Shown in pieces: positions 1 to 6,724 of a stretch of DNA of 9,500 nt. The position numbers and the translations under genes are program-made. Source of the stretch: a bacterium (lineage in GTDB: Bacteria; Chloroflexota; Dormibacteria; UBA8260; Bog-877); the NCBI GenBank assembly GCA_021802115.1, contig JAKABA010000149.1, forward strand, positions 1 to 9,500, read 5' to 3'. The notes under the pieces are model-generated. The model searched no databases and had not been told where the DNA came from. It was given only the letters and a program-made list of their open reading frames with translations. Within the stretch, counting starts at the first letter, position 1. Each line of letters begins with the position of its first letter.

Positions 1-198
1 AGCGAGAGCTGTCCTCGTCCTCACCGGTAACCTCACGCTGCGCTCACCTGCCCCTTGGCCGATACTGGCCAACGGCGCGCTCAACTGCTCACAACCCGCG
101 TGAGCGCGTGATCGCAGTCGACGGGGTGACGGTCAGCCGTGGCGGCGGAGCGTGAGCGCAACCGGGCTTCGGCTAAGATCCAGAGGAAGCTCTCACAT
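1..198. other. Upstream region with no supportable gene
   Basis: No convincing gene is seen here. The + frames entering from the window edge end at stops at 28-30, 101-103 and 153-155, and their short translations resemble no family I recognise. In particular they do not look like the C-terminus of KdpC, which often precedes kdpD. The stretch contains one dyad (55-72) and a TAAGAT at 174-179 that matches a -10 box only loosely and has no matching -35. It may be a leader or promoter region for the downstream kdp genes. Confidence 0.4.
55..72. promoter_or_regulatory. Perfect 6-bp dyad TTGGCC-N6-GGCCAA, possible operator
   Basis: TTGGCC (55-60) and GGCCAA (67-72) are exact reverse complements separated by GATACT. 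An 18-base dyad with 6-base arms has the size of a dimeric regulator site, and it lies upstream of the kdpDE genes. No regulator is known for it, and a GC-rich sequence yields such dyads by chance fairly often. Confidence 0.2.
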
Positions 199-432
199 AT
201 GAAGGATGGCCTGAGGCGGCACCGACGGCGGCTGGCCGCCAAGGAGTCGGTCGGGGCGGCCGGGGAACCGGGGAACCTCCACCACCAGGCGGCCCTCGCG
301 GCGGGCTTGCCGAGCCGCCGCCGGACCGTGCGCGTCCTCGCTGGCGGCGTGCGCCGGGCGATGGCGGGCGGCCACGGCCGCGCGCAGCGATACCCCGAGG
401 CTCCGCTGCCAAGGGCTGCGAGATCCACATGA
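199..432 (+). CDS. Possible small basic protein ORF overlapping kdpD start
   Basis: This 77-residue ORF starts at ATG 199, preceded by a Shine-Dalgarno-like GAGGAAG (183-189) at about 9 bases. Its TGA (430-432) overlaps the kdpD ATG as ATGA, the usual arrangement for translational coupling. By hand count its G/C content is roughly 87% at codon position 3, 80% at position 1 and 64% at position 2, the order expected of a genuine high-GC coding frame. A GTG at 139 would extend it to 97 residues but has no clear ribosome site. The product is very rich in Arg, Ala and Gly, with no domain, membrane segment or cysteine motif I recognise. It may be a real small gene coupled to kdpD, or a chance open frame in GC-rich leader DNA. 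I do not assign a function. Confidence 0.3.
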   Translation: MKDGLRRHRRRLAAKESVGAAGEPGNLHHQAALAAGLPSRRRTVRVLAGGVRRAMAGGHGRAQRYPEAPLPRAARST

Positions 433-2966
433 GCCAGCCACCCTTCGCGGCCATCCCGGGAGACGCCAGGCGGGACCCCGCCCGGGGCAGCCTGGGCATA
501 TACCTCGGCTACGCCCCTGGCGTGGGCAAGACCTGGGCCATGCTGAACGAGGGCCGCCGGCGCCGCGACCGGGGCACGGACGTGGTGATCGCTCTCCTGG
601 AGACGCACGGGCGGGAGCGCACGGCGAGGGAGGCGAGGGACCTGGAGGTGATCCCGCGCCTCCGAGAGGGCCGACCGGGCGAGATGGATGTCGAAGCCGT
701 CCTCCGGAGGCGGCCCCAGGTGGCCCTCGTGGACGAGTTGGCGCACCAGGGCGGTTCCGAGGGGGGCCAGAGCCCACGATGGCAGGAGGTCTCGCGGCTG
801 CTCGAGGCCGGAATCGACGTGATATCCACGCTCAACATCGAGCATCTGGAGTCCCTGGCGGATGTGGTCGCTCAGATCACCGGGGCGGCGGCCAGGGAGA
901 CCATCCCCGACACGGTCGTGCGCTCGGCCGCCCGCCTGGAGCTCATCGACATGGCGCCCGAGGCACTGAGACGGCGCCTGGCGCATGGCAGCATCTACCC
1001 CCCGGAGCAGGTGGACGCGGCCCTGGGCGACTACTTCCGGCTGGGCAACCTGGCGGCTCTGCGCGAGCTGGCCTTGCTCTGGGTGGCGGACCGCGTCGAC
1101 GAGTCCCTGGAGAGCTACAAGGACGAGCACGGCATCTCCGAGCGATGGGAGACGCGGGAGAGAGTGGTGGTCGGCCTGTCGGGTGAGGATTCGGACCTGG
1201 AACGGATCCGCCGCGCCAGCCGGATGGCCCTGAGGAACAAGGGCGACCTGCTGGCCGTCCACGTCCAGCCACCCCGACGACGCAAGCGCGGCGCACCCCG
1301 TTCGCTGCAAGCTCAGCGGGAACTGGTGGCGGGCTTGGGAGGGACCTTCCACGAAGTCCGAGGGCGTGACACGGCGTCCAGCCTCCTCGCCTTCTGCCGC
1401 GCTCAGAGGGCGACCCGCCTGGTGGTGGGGGTGGCCAGCGGGGCAAGGCGTGGCGGCTGGCCTCCGAGGTCCGTGCTCGGTGACCTCTTTCGTGGCTCCG
1501 GCCAGATCGACCTCCACGTCATCTCTCACCCGGCGGAGCCCGGGCACCGCGTCTCCCTACCCAGATGGTCCGGTCAGGTCCGGGTTGGCCGCGGAGTGCT
1601 CGCCTGGAGGCTGGCGGTCGCCCTGGTGGCGGCGGTGGTGATGGCTGAGCCCTTCGGGGTGCCATTCCAGGTCCTGGCGGCGCTGGCTCCGGTCACAGCG
1701 ATCACGCTGGTCTTCGGGCCGCTGCCGGCGCTGGCCGCCGGAGGCGTGGCCGCAGTTGCCGCCGCAGGCTTTGATCTGCAGTTTCCACACCTGGTGGGCC
1801 CGGGGGTGGCGACCGTTCCGGTGTTGGCGCTGGTGATCCTGAGTGGAGGCGTCGCCGTCCTCCACGGGGCCACACCGACTAACTGGTGGGTGCGGCGCTC
1901 CCAGTTTGAAGCCGAGGCGTTGGCGCGAACCGCCGCCCACCTGCAACGTGGCGGTCAGGCGCTGGACCTCATAGTCGAGGAGTTGCGGCGCAACCTGGGT
2001 CTGAAGAGCGTGGCGGTGCTGACTCCAGGCGGGGCCGGCTGGAGCGTGCTGTCCGCCCAGGGAGCCGACCCGCCCCACTCACCGGAGGAGGCTGACGAGA
2101 GCCTGAAACTCCCCGACGGGCTGACGGTGGCGCTGAGCGGACAGGCCCCGCGGGCGGCGGACCAGCGTCTGCTGCAGACAACCTCGCTTCTGGTGGCGGT
2201 GGCGGCCGAACTCGGGCGGTTGGAACGGGAGGCCCGTGAGGCGGCCGCCCTGGTCGCCAACGAGAGCCTTCACGGGGCCACCCTGGCGGCGGTTTCGCAC
2301 GACCTGCGGACGCCGCTGGCCTCCATCAAGGCGGCGGCCAGCAGCCTCCTGGACGAGGGGGTCCGGTGGACGGCTGAGGCCGAGCATGAACTGCTCGCGA
2401 CCATCAGTTCCGAGGCCGACCGGTTGGGCACGCTCGTGGGGAATCTACTCGACATCAGCCGGCTGCGGACTGGGGCGGTGACGCTGACCAGCCGTCCTCT
2501 CAGCCTGTACGGAGCGGTGGCCGGCGCCCTGGCGGGCCGCCACGATCCGGCCGGGTCGCTGCGGGTCCGGGTCCCGGAGACGCTCTTGCCCGTGATGGGA
2601 GACCCGACCCTGCTGGAGCGAGCCATCGCCAATGTTGTCGACAACGCCTTGAAGTGGTCCCCGCCGGATCGTCCCGCGGTCCTTGAGGCGGGAATGGTGC
2701 GGGACCAGGTCATCCTGAGAGTCGTCGATCACGGTCCTGGGATCGCGCCGAAGGATCGGTTGGCGGTCTTCCGCCCCTTCCAGAGGCTGGGTGACTCCCC
2801 GCGCGGTAGCGGAGTCGGGCTGGGCCTGGCCGTGGCCCGTGGTTTCGTATCGGCCATGGGGGGGAGCCTGGAGGTCGAGGACACGCCCGGCGGCGGCTGC
2901 ACCATGGTGTTCCGACTTCCCGTAGCCGCCTACCCGGCCCGCCCGGAGGCGGTGGCGACGCGGTGA
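429..2966 (+). CDS. kdpD: KdpD-family membrane sensor histidine kinase
   Basis: This 845-residue protein has the full KdpD layout. An N-terminal KdpD domain (about 20-235) carries Walker A GYAPGVGKT (27-35, Lys34) and Walker B VALVDELAH (98-106). A UspA-like domain (about 243-375) is followed by four closely packed hydrophobic segments (about 390-480, DUF4118 type), a linker/GAF-like region (about 500-600) and the kinase core. The H box reads VSHDLRTPL with phospho-acceptor His624; the N box has Asn739; G1 is DHGPGIA (Asp767 on) and G2 is GVGLGLA. In the family KdpD autophosphorylates in response to K+ limitation or osmotic/ionic stress and passes phosphate to KdpE. E. coli KdpD is 894 residues, so this one is slightly short. 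The usual NxPG-containing stretch after DELAH is replaced by QGGSEGGQ before PRWQEV, a divergent loop. The UspA part lacks the SxS and FTAxY residues tied to c-di-AMP binding in Staphylococcus aureus KdpD. Its stop overlaps the kdpE start (GTGA). No kdpFABC gene is visible. Confidence 0.93.
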   Translation: MSQPPFAAIPGDARRDPARGSLGIYLGYAPGVGKTWAMLNEGRRRRDRGTDVVIALLETHGRERTAREARDLEVIPRLREGRPGEMDVEAVLRRRPQVALVDELAHQGGSEGGQSPRWQEVSRLLEAGIDVISTLNIEHLESLADVVAQITGAAARETIPDTVVRSAARLELIDMAPEALRRRLAHGSIYPPEQVDAALGDYFRLGNLAALRELALLWVADRVDESLESYKDEHGISERWETRERVVVGLSGEDSDLERIRRASRMALRNKGDLLAVHVQPPRRRKRGAPRSLQAQRELVAGLGGTFHEVRGRDTASSLLAFCRAQRATRLVVGVASGARRGGWPPRSVLGDLFRGSGQIDLHVISHPAEPGHRVSLPRWSGQVRVGRGVLAWRLAVALVAAVVMAEPFGVPFQVLAALAPVTAITLVFGPLPALAAGGVAAVAAAGFDLQFPHLVGPGVATVPVLALVILSGGVAVLHGATPTNWWVRRSQFEAEALARTAAHLQRGGQALDLIVEELRRNLGLKSVAVLTPGGAGWSVLSAQGADPPHSPEEADESLKLPDGLTVALSGQAPRAADQRLLQTTSLLVAVAAELGRLEREAREAAALVANESLHGATLAAVSHDLRTPLASIKAAASSLLDEGVRWTAEAEHELLATISSEADRLGTLVGNLLDISRLRTGAVTLTSRPLSLYGAVAGALAGRHDPAGSLRVRVPETLLPVMGDPTLLERAIANVVDNALKWSPPDRPAVLEAGMVRDQVILRVVDHGPGIAPKDRLAVFRPFQRLGDSPRGSGVGLGLAVARGFVSAMGGSLEVEDTPGGGCTMVFRLPVAAYPARPEAVATR

Positions 2967-3640
2967 GCACCATCCTGCTGGTGGACGACGAGCCCGCCTT
3001 CTTGCGCGCCCTCTCAACCATCCTGCGGGCTCACGGGTTCAAGGTCGAGGGCTGCGCGACCGGTGAAGAGGCGTTGCGGAGCGCTCCTGCGCTCCATCCC
3101 GACCTGGTCATCCTGGATCTGGGGCTGCCTGGGATCGACGGCACCGAGGTCGTCGGCGCGCTGCGGGCATGGTCGCAGATGCCCGTGCTGGTCCTCTCCG
3201 CGCGCGCGAGCGAGGCGGAGAAGGTGGCGGTGCTGGACGCCGGGGCGGATGACTATGTCACCAAGCCCTTCGCCATGAACGAGCTCCTGGCGCGCATCCG
3301 TGCAGCTCTGCGGCGGGCGGCCCCAGCGGGGGAGGCCGCGGTCGTGCGGACGGACCACTTCGCCGTAGACCTGGCCAGCAAGCAGGTGGTCCTTGGTGGC
3401 GGCGAGGTGGTCCGGCTCACGCCGACCCAGTGGCACCTGGTGGAGACGTTGGTGCGGAATCAGGGCAAGCTGGTCTCCCAAAGGCAGCTCCTGGAGGAAG
3501 TGTGGGGGCCCCATCATGTGAGCCAGTCCAACTATCTGCGGGTCTACATGGCCCAAATACGGGGCAAGCTTGAGCCCGTCCCCTCGCGGCCGCGGTACTT
3601 CTTGACCGAGCCGGGGATGGGCTACCGCTTCGTCGCCTGA
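2963..3640 (+). CDS. kdpE: KdpE-family OmpR-type response regulator
   Basis: This 225-residue regulator starts at GTG 2963, inside the kdpD stop (GTGA overlap), with GGAGG at 2945-2949 as a somewhat distant ribosome site. The receiver domain (1-120) has the acidic pair Asp8/Asp9, phospho-acceptor Asp52 in VILDLGLPG, Ser79 at the switch position and Lys101 in the TKPF motif. The C-terminal winged-helix DNA-binding domain (about 128-225) has the KdpE-like signatures LTPTQWHLVE, GKLVSQRQLL, NYLRVYMAQIRGKLEP and TEPGMGYRF. The family role is to bind DNA when phosphorylated by KdpD and activate the kdpFABC K+-uptake operon. Those genes are not in the window, so the target promoter here is unknown and could be elsewhere in the genome or upstream. 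All key residues are present and the length is normal, so it should be functional. Confidence 0.95.
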   Translation: MSTILLVDDEPAFLRALSTILRAHGFKVEGCATGEEALRSAPALHPDLVILDLGLPGIDGTEVVGALRAWSQMPVLVLSARASEAEKVAVLDAGADDYVTKPFAMNELLARIRAALRRAAPAGEAAVVRTDHFAVDLASKQVVLGGGEVVRLTPTQWHLVETLVRNQGKLVSQRQLLEEVWGPHHVSQSNYLRVYMAQIRGKLEPVPSRPRYFLTEPGMGYRFVA

Positions 3641-3699
3641 GCTGGGCGGGTTCGGCTTGCGAGCGGCGTCCCACTGGGGGATTCGGCTGGCCGCGCGTT

Positions 3700-3725
3700 G
3701 TCGGCAGCGGTGCGCCGGGGCCGAC
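3700..3725 (+). terminator. GC-rich hairpin after kdpE, possible terminator
   Basis: GTCGGC (3700-3705) pairs with GCCGAC (3720-3725). Inside it CGG (3708-3710) pairs with CCG (3715-3717) around a TGCG loop, with symmetric 2-base internal loops. It starts about 60 bases after the kdpE stop. No T-run follows, so it is not a classical intrinsic terminator, though high-GC bacteria often lack the T-run. It could separate kdpDE from the next gene. Confidence 0.3.
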
Positions 3726-3789
3726 CCGGAGTCAGCGCAGAACGGCCCAGGTGGGGCGGAGACGTGCTCCAGCTCTCCCGGCGTCGCTC

Positions 3790-3795
3790 GATAAT
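3790..3795 (+). promoter_or_regulatory. GATAAT, possible -10 element before the tandem KdpD-N gene
   Basis: GATAAT lies 29 bases before the start at 3825 and matches the TATAAT consensus at five of six positions, in otherwise very GC-rich DNA. No recognisable -35 lies 16-18 bases upstream. If used, it would give this gene a promoter separate from kdpDE. Confidence 0.25.
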
Positions 3796-3824
3796 CAGGT
3801 GGCAGTGGCATTTAGAAGCGGCCG

Positions 3825-6080
3825 ATGAGCGAGAGACCACCACTTCGCTCGCCCCAGAGTGCGCCGGCCGCGCGACGGGGACGGTTGAAGGTTTTCGTAG
3901 GCGCTGCCCCGGGGGTGGGGAAGACCTTCGCGATGCTCCAGGAGGCCCAGCGGGTCAGAGCGGAGGGTGAGGACGTCGTCATCGTCTGGGTGCAGACCTA
4001 CGGCCGGCCGCGCACCGATGAGGCCGCCGAGGGGATAGAGCGGGTCCCGACGCGGAGGGTCGAGTATCGGGGCATCGGGGTGGACGAGCTCGACCTGGCA
4101 GCCGCCCTCAGGCGGCGCCCGGCGATAGCCCTCGTGGATGAGTTGGCCCATACCAACGTGCCCGGGGCGGCGCATCAGAAGCGGTGGCAGGATGTCGAGG
4201 ACCTGCTCCAGGCGGGCATCGAGGTGTGGACCACGGTCAACATCCAGCACATCGAGAGCCTCCGGGATGTAGTCGAAAGAGCCACGGGGGTGGCCGTGCG
4301 CGAGACCGTTCCGGACCACGTCCTGGATGAGGCCGACGAGATCACCCTGGCCGACATCACCCCCGAAGCGCTCCGCAAGCGGATGCGCCACGGCAACGTG
4401 TACCCGCTGGAGCGGGTGGAGGCGGCGCTCAGCAACTTCTTTCGAGAGGTCAACCTGGCCGCCCTCAGAGAGCTGGCGATCTGGTACGTCGTCCAGCATC
4501 GGTCCCGGACTGGTGGTCAGGAGGCGATCGAGTCTTCGGACCGGGTTCTGGTGCTGACCTCCGGTGGTGCCGTGGCCCCGGGGCTGATCCGACGGGGGGT
4601 GCGCATGGGGCGCCGGCTGCACGCGCCGGTCAGCGTCCTGGTCCTGCACCACCAGGGATCGCCGGAGGCCGATGCCGAGCCTGTCCGGCAACTCGCGGTC
4701 GATCTCGGGGCCCAGTTTGAACTCCAGGTCTCGAGGGATCCCCTGGCCAAGGCGCTGGAGCGGGCTGACGCCCTGGGAGCAACTCATCTGGTGGTGGCGG
4801 CGGGAGCGCCGTCGCGCCGCGACGACCTTGGTTGGTCGCTGGTGGAGGGGCTGCTCCGCAACCTGCACGGCCGCCACCTCCACGCCATCGGACGGCGGCT
4901 GGGGACCAGGGCCATCCCCATGGCCGACCCCCGGGCCGACCCGATGGCCCTGCTGGCGGGCGACCGCGACAACCGAGGGGCACGCGGGACCCTGCGCCTG
5001 TATCTGGGGTATGCCCCGGGGGTCGGGAAGACGACCAGGCTCTTGGAGGAGGCGGTGCGGCGGAAGACCCGAGGCGCCGAGGTGCTGGTGGCAGCGGCGG
5101 CCGGGGACGGTCGCCCCCCGGTGGAGTTCCTGCTCGGCCAGCTGACCGTCGTGCCGGCGCTCGCCAGTGGCGGCATCGACGTCGAGGCCGTGCTCCGGCG
5201 CAATCCCAGCGTGGTGTGCGTGGACGACGTCGGCATCCAGGATCTGCACACCAAGGTCAAGCGCTACCAGCAGGTGCGGCATCTGCTCGATGCCGGCATC
5301 AATGTTGTCGGCACGGTCGGTGCCATCGACCTGCCCGGCTTCGAGGTGGCCCGGGAGCTGCTCGGGCCGTTTCGGGGGGAGCAGCCCGGAGCCCGCTGCC
5401 CGGTGCCGCCTTGGGTGGTTGACGCGGCGGAGGAGATCGAACTGGTCGACCTGCCCCCGGCCGAGCTGAGAGAGCGGATCCGGGCCGGCGGGGTCACGGA
5501 TCCGGACTATGTGGCCGCGGCGCTCCAGGCCTTCTCGGATCCAGTTCTGGAGGAACTGCGCAGCGCGGTGCTGCGCCGCGTGGCCGCCCACACCGAGCGG
5601 CGCCGTCAGCGCTATTCGGGCCTGGAGGGGACGCGGGACCTCTGGCCGGTGGAGGAGCGCATGATGGTCGCGCTCAGATTGGGCCGCCACGAGCAGGCCT
5701 CACAGCTCTTGGAGGCGGGTATGAGGGCCGCACGGCGGGAGGACGCCAGCCTGGTGGTGATCGTCGTCGTATCCTCGCAAACGAGCCCGGACGAGTCCCG
5801 GGCGCTCCAGCATCTCACCGAGCTCGCAACCCGTCGCGGGGTGCGGCTGGAGACGCTCTCCTGTGAGAGCGCCGTGGCACCGGCGTTGCTGCGCTGGGCC
5901 CGGGACCATGGGGTGACGGCCGTCTTCATGCCTGCCCCGAGAGCGCGGAGGCGTCTCCCGTGGGAGAAGCCCCTGGCGTTTGAGGTGATCTGGCAGGCTG
6001 AGGAGCTGGACGTTCACCTCTTGGGGGGACAACTGTCACCGCAGGGACTGGGGGGCGTCGCCAGCGCTCCCCCGGCGTGA
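3825..6080 (+). CDS. Tandem KdpD N-terminal/UspA protein without kinase or membrane part
   Basis: This 751-residue soluble protein is built from two KdpD-type input units in a row. Unit 1 has a KdpD domain (about 18-230) with Walker A GAAPGVGKT (26-34, Lys33), Walker B ALVDELAH (Asp105, Glu106), the canonical TNVPG loop and TTVNIQHIESLRDVV, then a UspA-like domain (about 239-365). Unit 2 repeats the pattern: a KdpD-like domain (about 388-600) with intact Walker A GYAPGVGKT (395-403, Lys402) but altered Walker B VCVDDVGIQD (from about 465) and GTVGAIDLPG in place of the TVN-QH motif, then a second UspA-like fold (about 612-740). No hydrophobic segment, H box or ATPase kinase domain is present, so it cannot phosphorylate KdpE. 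An in-frame TAG at 3813-3815 fixes ATG 3825 as the earliest ATG start; the ribosome site (AGAAG) is weak. Stand-alone KdpD N-terminal proteins are known from cyanobacteria such as Anabaena; a double unit is unusual to me. Its place next to kdpDE suggests it modulates that system or senses nucleotides or stress in the cytoplasm (inference). Confidence 0.88.
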   Translation: MSERPPLRSPQSAPAARRGRLKVFVGAAPGVGKTFAMLQEAQRVRAEGEDVVIVWVQTYGRPRTDEAAEGIERVPTRRVEYRGIGVDELDLAAALRRRPAIALVDELAHTNVPGAAHQKRWQDVEDLLQAGIEVWTTVNIQHIESLRDVVERATGVAVRETVPDHVLDEADEITLADITPEALRKRMRHGNVYPLERVEAALSNFFREVNLAALRELAIWYVVQHRSRTGGQEAIESSDRVLVLTSGGAVAPGLIRRGVRMGRRLHAPVSVLVLHHQGSPEADAEPVRQLAVDLGAQFELQVSRDPLAKALERADALGATHLVVAAGAPSRRDDLGWSLVEGLLRNLHGRHLHAIGRRLGTRAIPMADPRADPMALLAGDRDNRGARGTLRLYLGYAPGVGKTTRLLEEAVRRKTRGAEVLVAAAAGDGRPPVEFLLGQLTVVPALASGGIDVEAVLRRNPSVVCVDDVGIQDLHTKVKRYQQVRHLLDAGINVVGTVGAIDLPGFEVARELLGPFRGEQPGARCPVPPWVVDAAEEIELVDLPPAELRERIRAGGVTDPDYVAAALQAFSDPVLEELRSAVLRRVAAHTERRRQRYSGLEGTRDLWPVEERMMVALRLGRHEQASQLLEAGMRAARREDASLVVIVVVSSQTSPDESRALQHLTELATRRGVRLETLSCESAVAPALLRWARDHGVTAVFMPAPRARRRLPWEKPLAFEVIWQAEELDVHLLGGQLSPQGLGGVASAPPA

Positions 6081-6103
6081 GTTGACCTGGAGCAAGCCCA
6101 CAG

Positions 6104-6117
6104 GGGCGCCAGCGCCC
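6104..6117 (+). terminator. Small GC hairpin after the tandem KdpD-N gene
   Basis: GGGCG (6104-6108) pairs with CGCCC (6113-6117) around CCAG, starting 24 bases after the stop at 6080. There is no T-run after it. This is a weak terminator candidate chosen mainly for its position. Confidence 0.2.
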
Positions 6118-6330
6118 GGGCGAGGGCGGAGCGGGCCTCACCACGCGGGTGGGTGCGAGTCTCAGCGGCCGCTTTGAGCGACTGCGTCACGACCATCGAG
6201 AAGAGCAAGCACACCTCGACGCCCCCGGTAAGGGTCGCCAGGGTCCGAGCCTGCCCGGCCGTTCTCAGGGCCCCCGGTCGGCGGGCGGGGAGCATCCCTC
6301 CCGCGAGATCCCCACTTGACCGCGGCCATC

Positions 6331-6340
6331 GTGACGTCAC
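6331..6340. promoter_or_regulatory. Perfect palindrome GTGACGTCAC
   Basis: These ten bases are a perfect palindrome, in intergenic DNA, 10 bases after a TTGACC (6316-6321). Such a compact symmetric site could bind a dimeric regulator (for example of CRP/FNR or bZIP-like spacing), but no regulator can be named. Confidence 0.2.
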
Positions 6341-6356
6341 ACGCTGCGATCGGGAT

Positions 6357-6372
6357 GGGGCGCGGGCGCCCC
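6357..6372. repeat. Hairpin GGGGCG-CGGG-CGCCCC
   Basis: The six-base arms 6357-6362 and 6367-6372 are exact reverse complements around a four-base loop. It lies in the non-coding stretch. Its composition makes chance formation plausible, so its role is unknown. Confidence 0.3.
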
Positions 6373-6512
6373 GACCCTGGAGCCAACCGCCAGGCGACGC
6401 CAGGGGTCGAACGCCGCGGTTCAGCACGGGGTTCTGTCAGCCGGCGCGGTCCGATGGCCGAGCCCCGGAGGTGAGCGTGAAGTTGAGTTCGGCGAGATGG
6501 GAGATGCACCGG

Positions 6513-6555
6513 GTCGCGCAACCTCGTCGGCCAGGCGGAGCCTGGGCTGCGCGAC
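6513..6555. repeat. Nested inverted repeat (8-bp outer stem, 6-bp inner hairpin)
   Basis: GTCGCGCA (6513-6520) and TGCGCGAC (6548-6555) are exact reverse complements. Between them CCAGGC (6531-6536) and GCCTGG (6540-6545) form a second perfect stem around GGA. The unpaired parts are 10 bases on the left and 2 on the right. As RNA this would be a 43-base, two-stem element with a bulge; as DNA it resembles a REP-like palindromic unit. It lies about 180 bases before the glycosyltransferase start. Only one copy is seen in this window. Confidence 0.4.
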
Positions 6556-6643
6556 AAGGGGGCGGCGGAGACGGTGGCCGGCTGAGGTGCGCCCTCCGGC
6601 TGGTCCGCCCGGTCACTTCGGCAGTGCTCGCGCCCGGCGCGGA

Positions 6644-6663
6644 TCCGTTCGCTCAAGAACGGG
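6644..6663. repeat. Hairpin CCGTTC-GCTCAA-GAACGG
   Basis: Arms at 6645-6650 and 6657-6662 are exact reverse complements around a six-base loop, extended by a T-G pair at 6644/6663. It is 71 bases before the start of the glycosyltransferase gene and just upstream of a TTGACA (6673-6678), so it could be an operator or a leader hairpin. Confidence 0.3.
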
Positions 6664-6719
6664 ACGACCATCTTGACACAGAAGCCGGAGGGCGCTGGCC
6701 CCTCCCGGGGAACGCAGGC

Positions 6720-6724
6720 GGAGG
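6720..6724 (+). promoter_or_regulatory. Shine-Dalgarno GGAGG of the glycosyltransferase gene
   Basis: GGAGG ends 9 bases before GTG 6734. It is the best-placed ribosome site in the region and supports that GTG as the start. Confidence 0.6.

Noticed and set aside
1..155. Edge-open + frames as the C-terminus of an upstream gene such as kdpC
   Set aside because: The translations are short and show no KdpC-like or other recognisable C-terminal sequence; not enough to call.
81..1547. Long minus-strand open frame (488 codons)
   Set aside because: It lies opposite the well-supported kdpD frame, has no recognisable domain, and is the usual mirror frame of a very GC-rich gene.
3795..5690. Long minus-strand open frame (631 codons)
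   Set aside because: It is antisense to the tandem KdpD-N gene, whose motifs are unmistakable; the antisense product is His/Arg/Pro-rich with no domain.
6400..6440. tRNA-like GGTTC sequence
   Set aside because: GGTTCAGCAC vaguely recalls a T-loop, but no acceptor, D or anticodon stems can be drawn around it.
6673..6678. TTGACA as a -35 promoter element
   Set aside because: The match is perfect, but no acceptable -10 occurs 16-18 bases downstream; the sequence there is GC-only.
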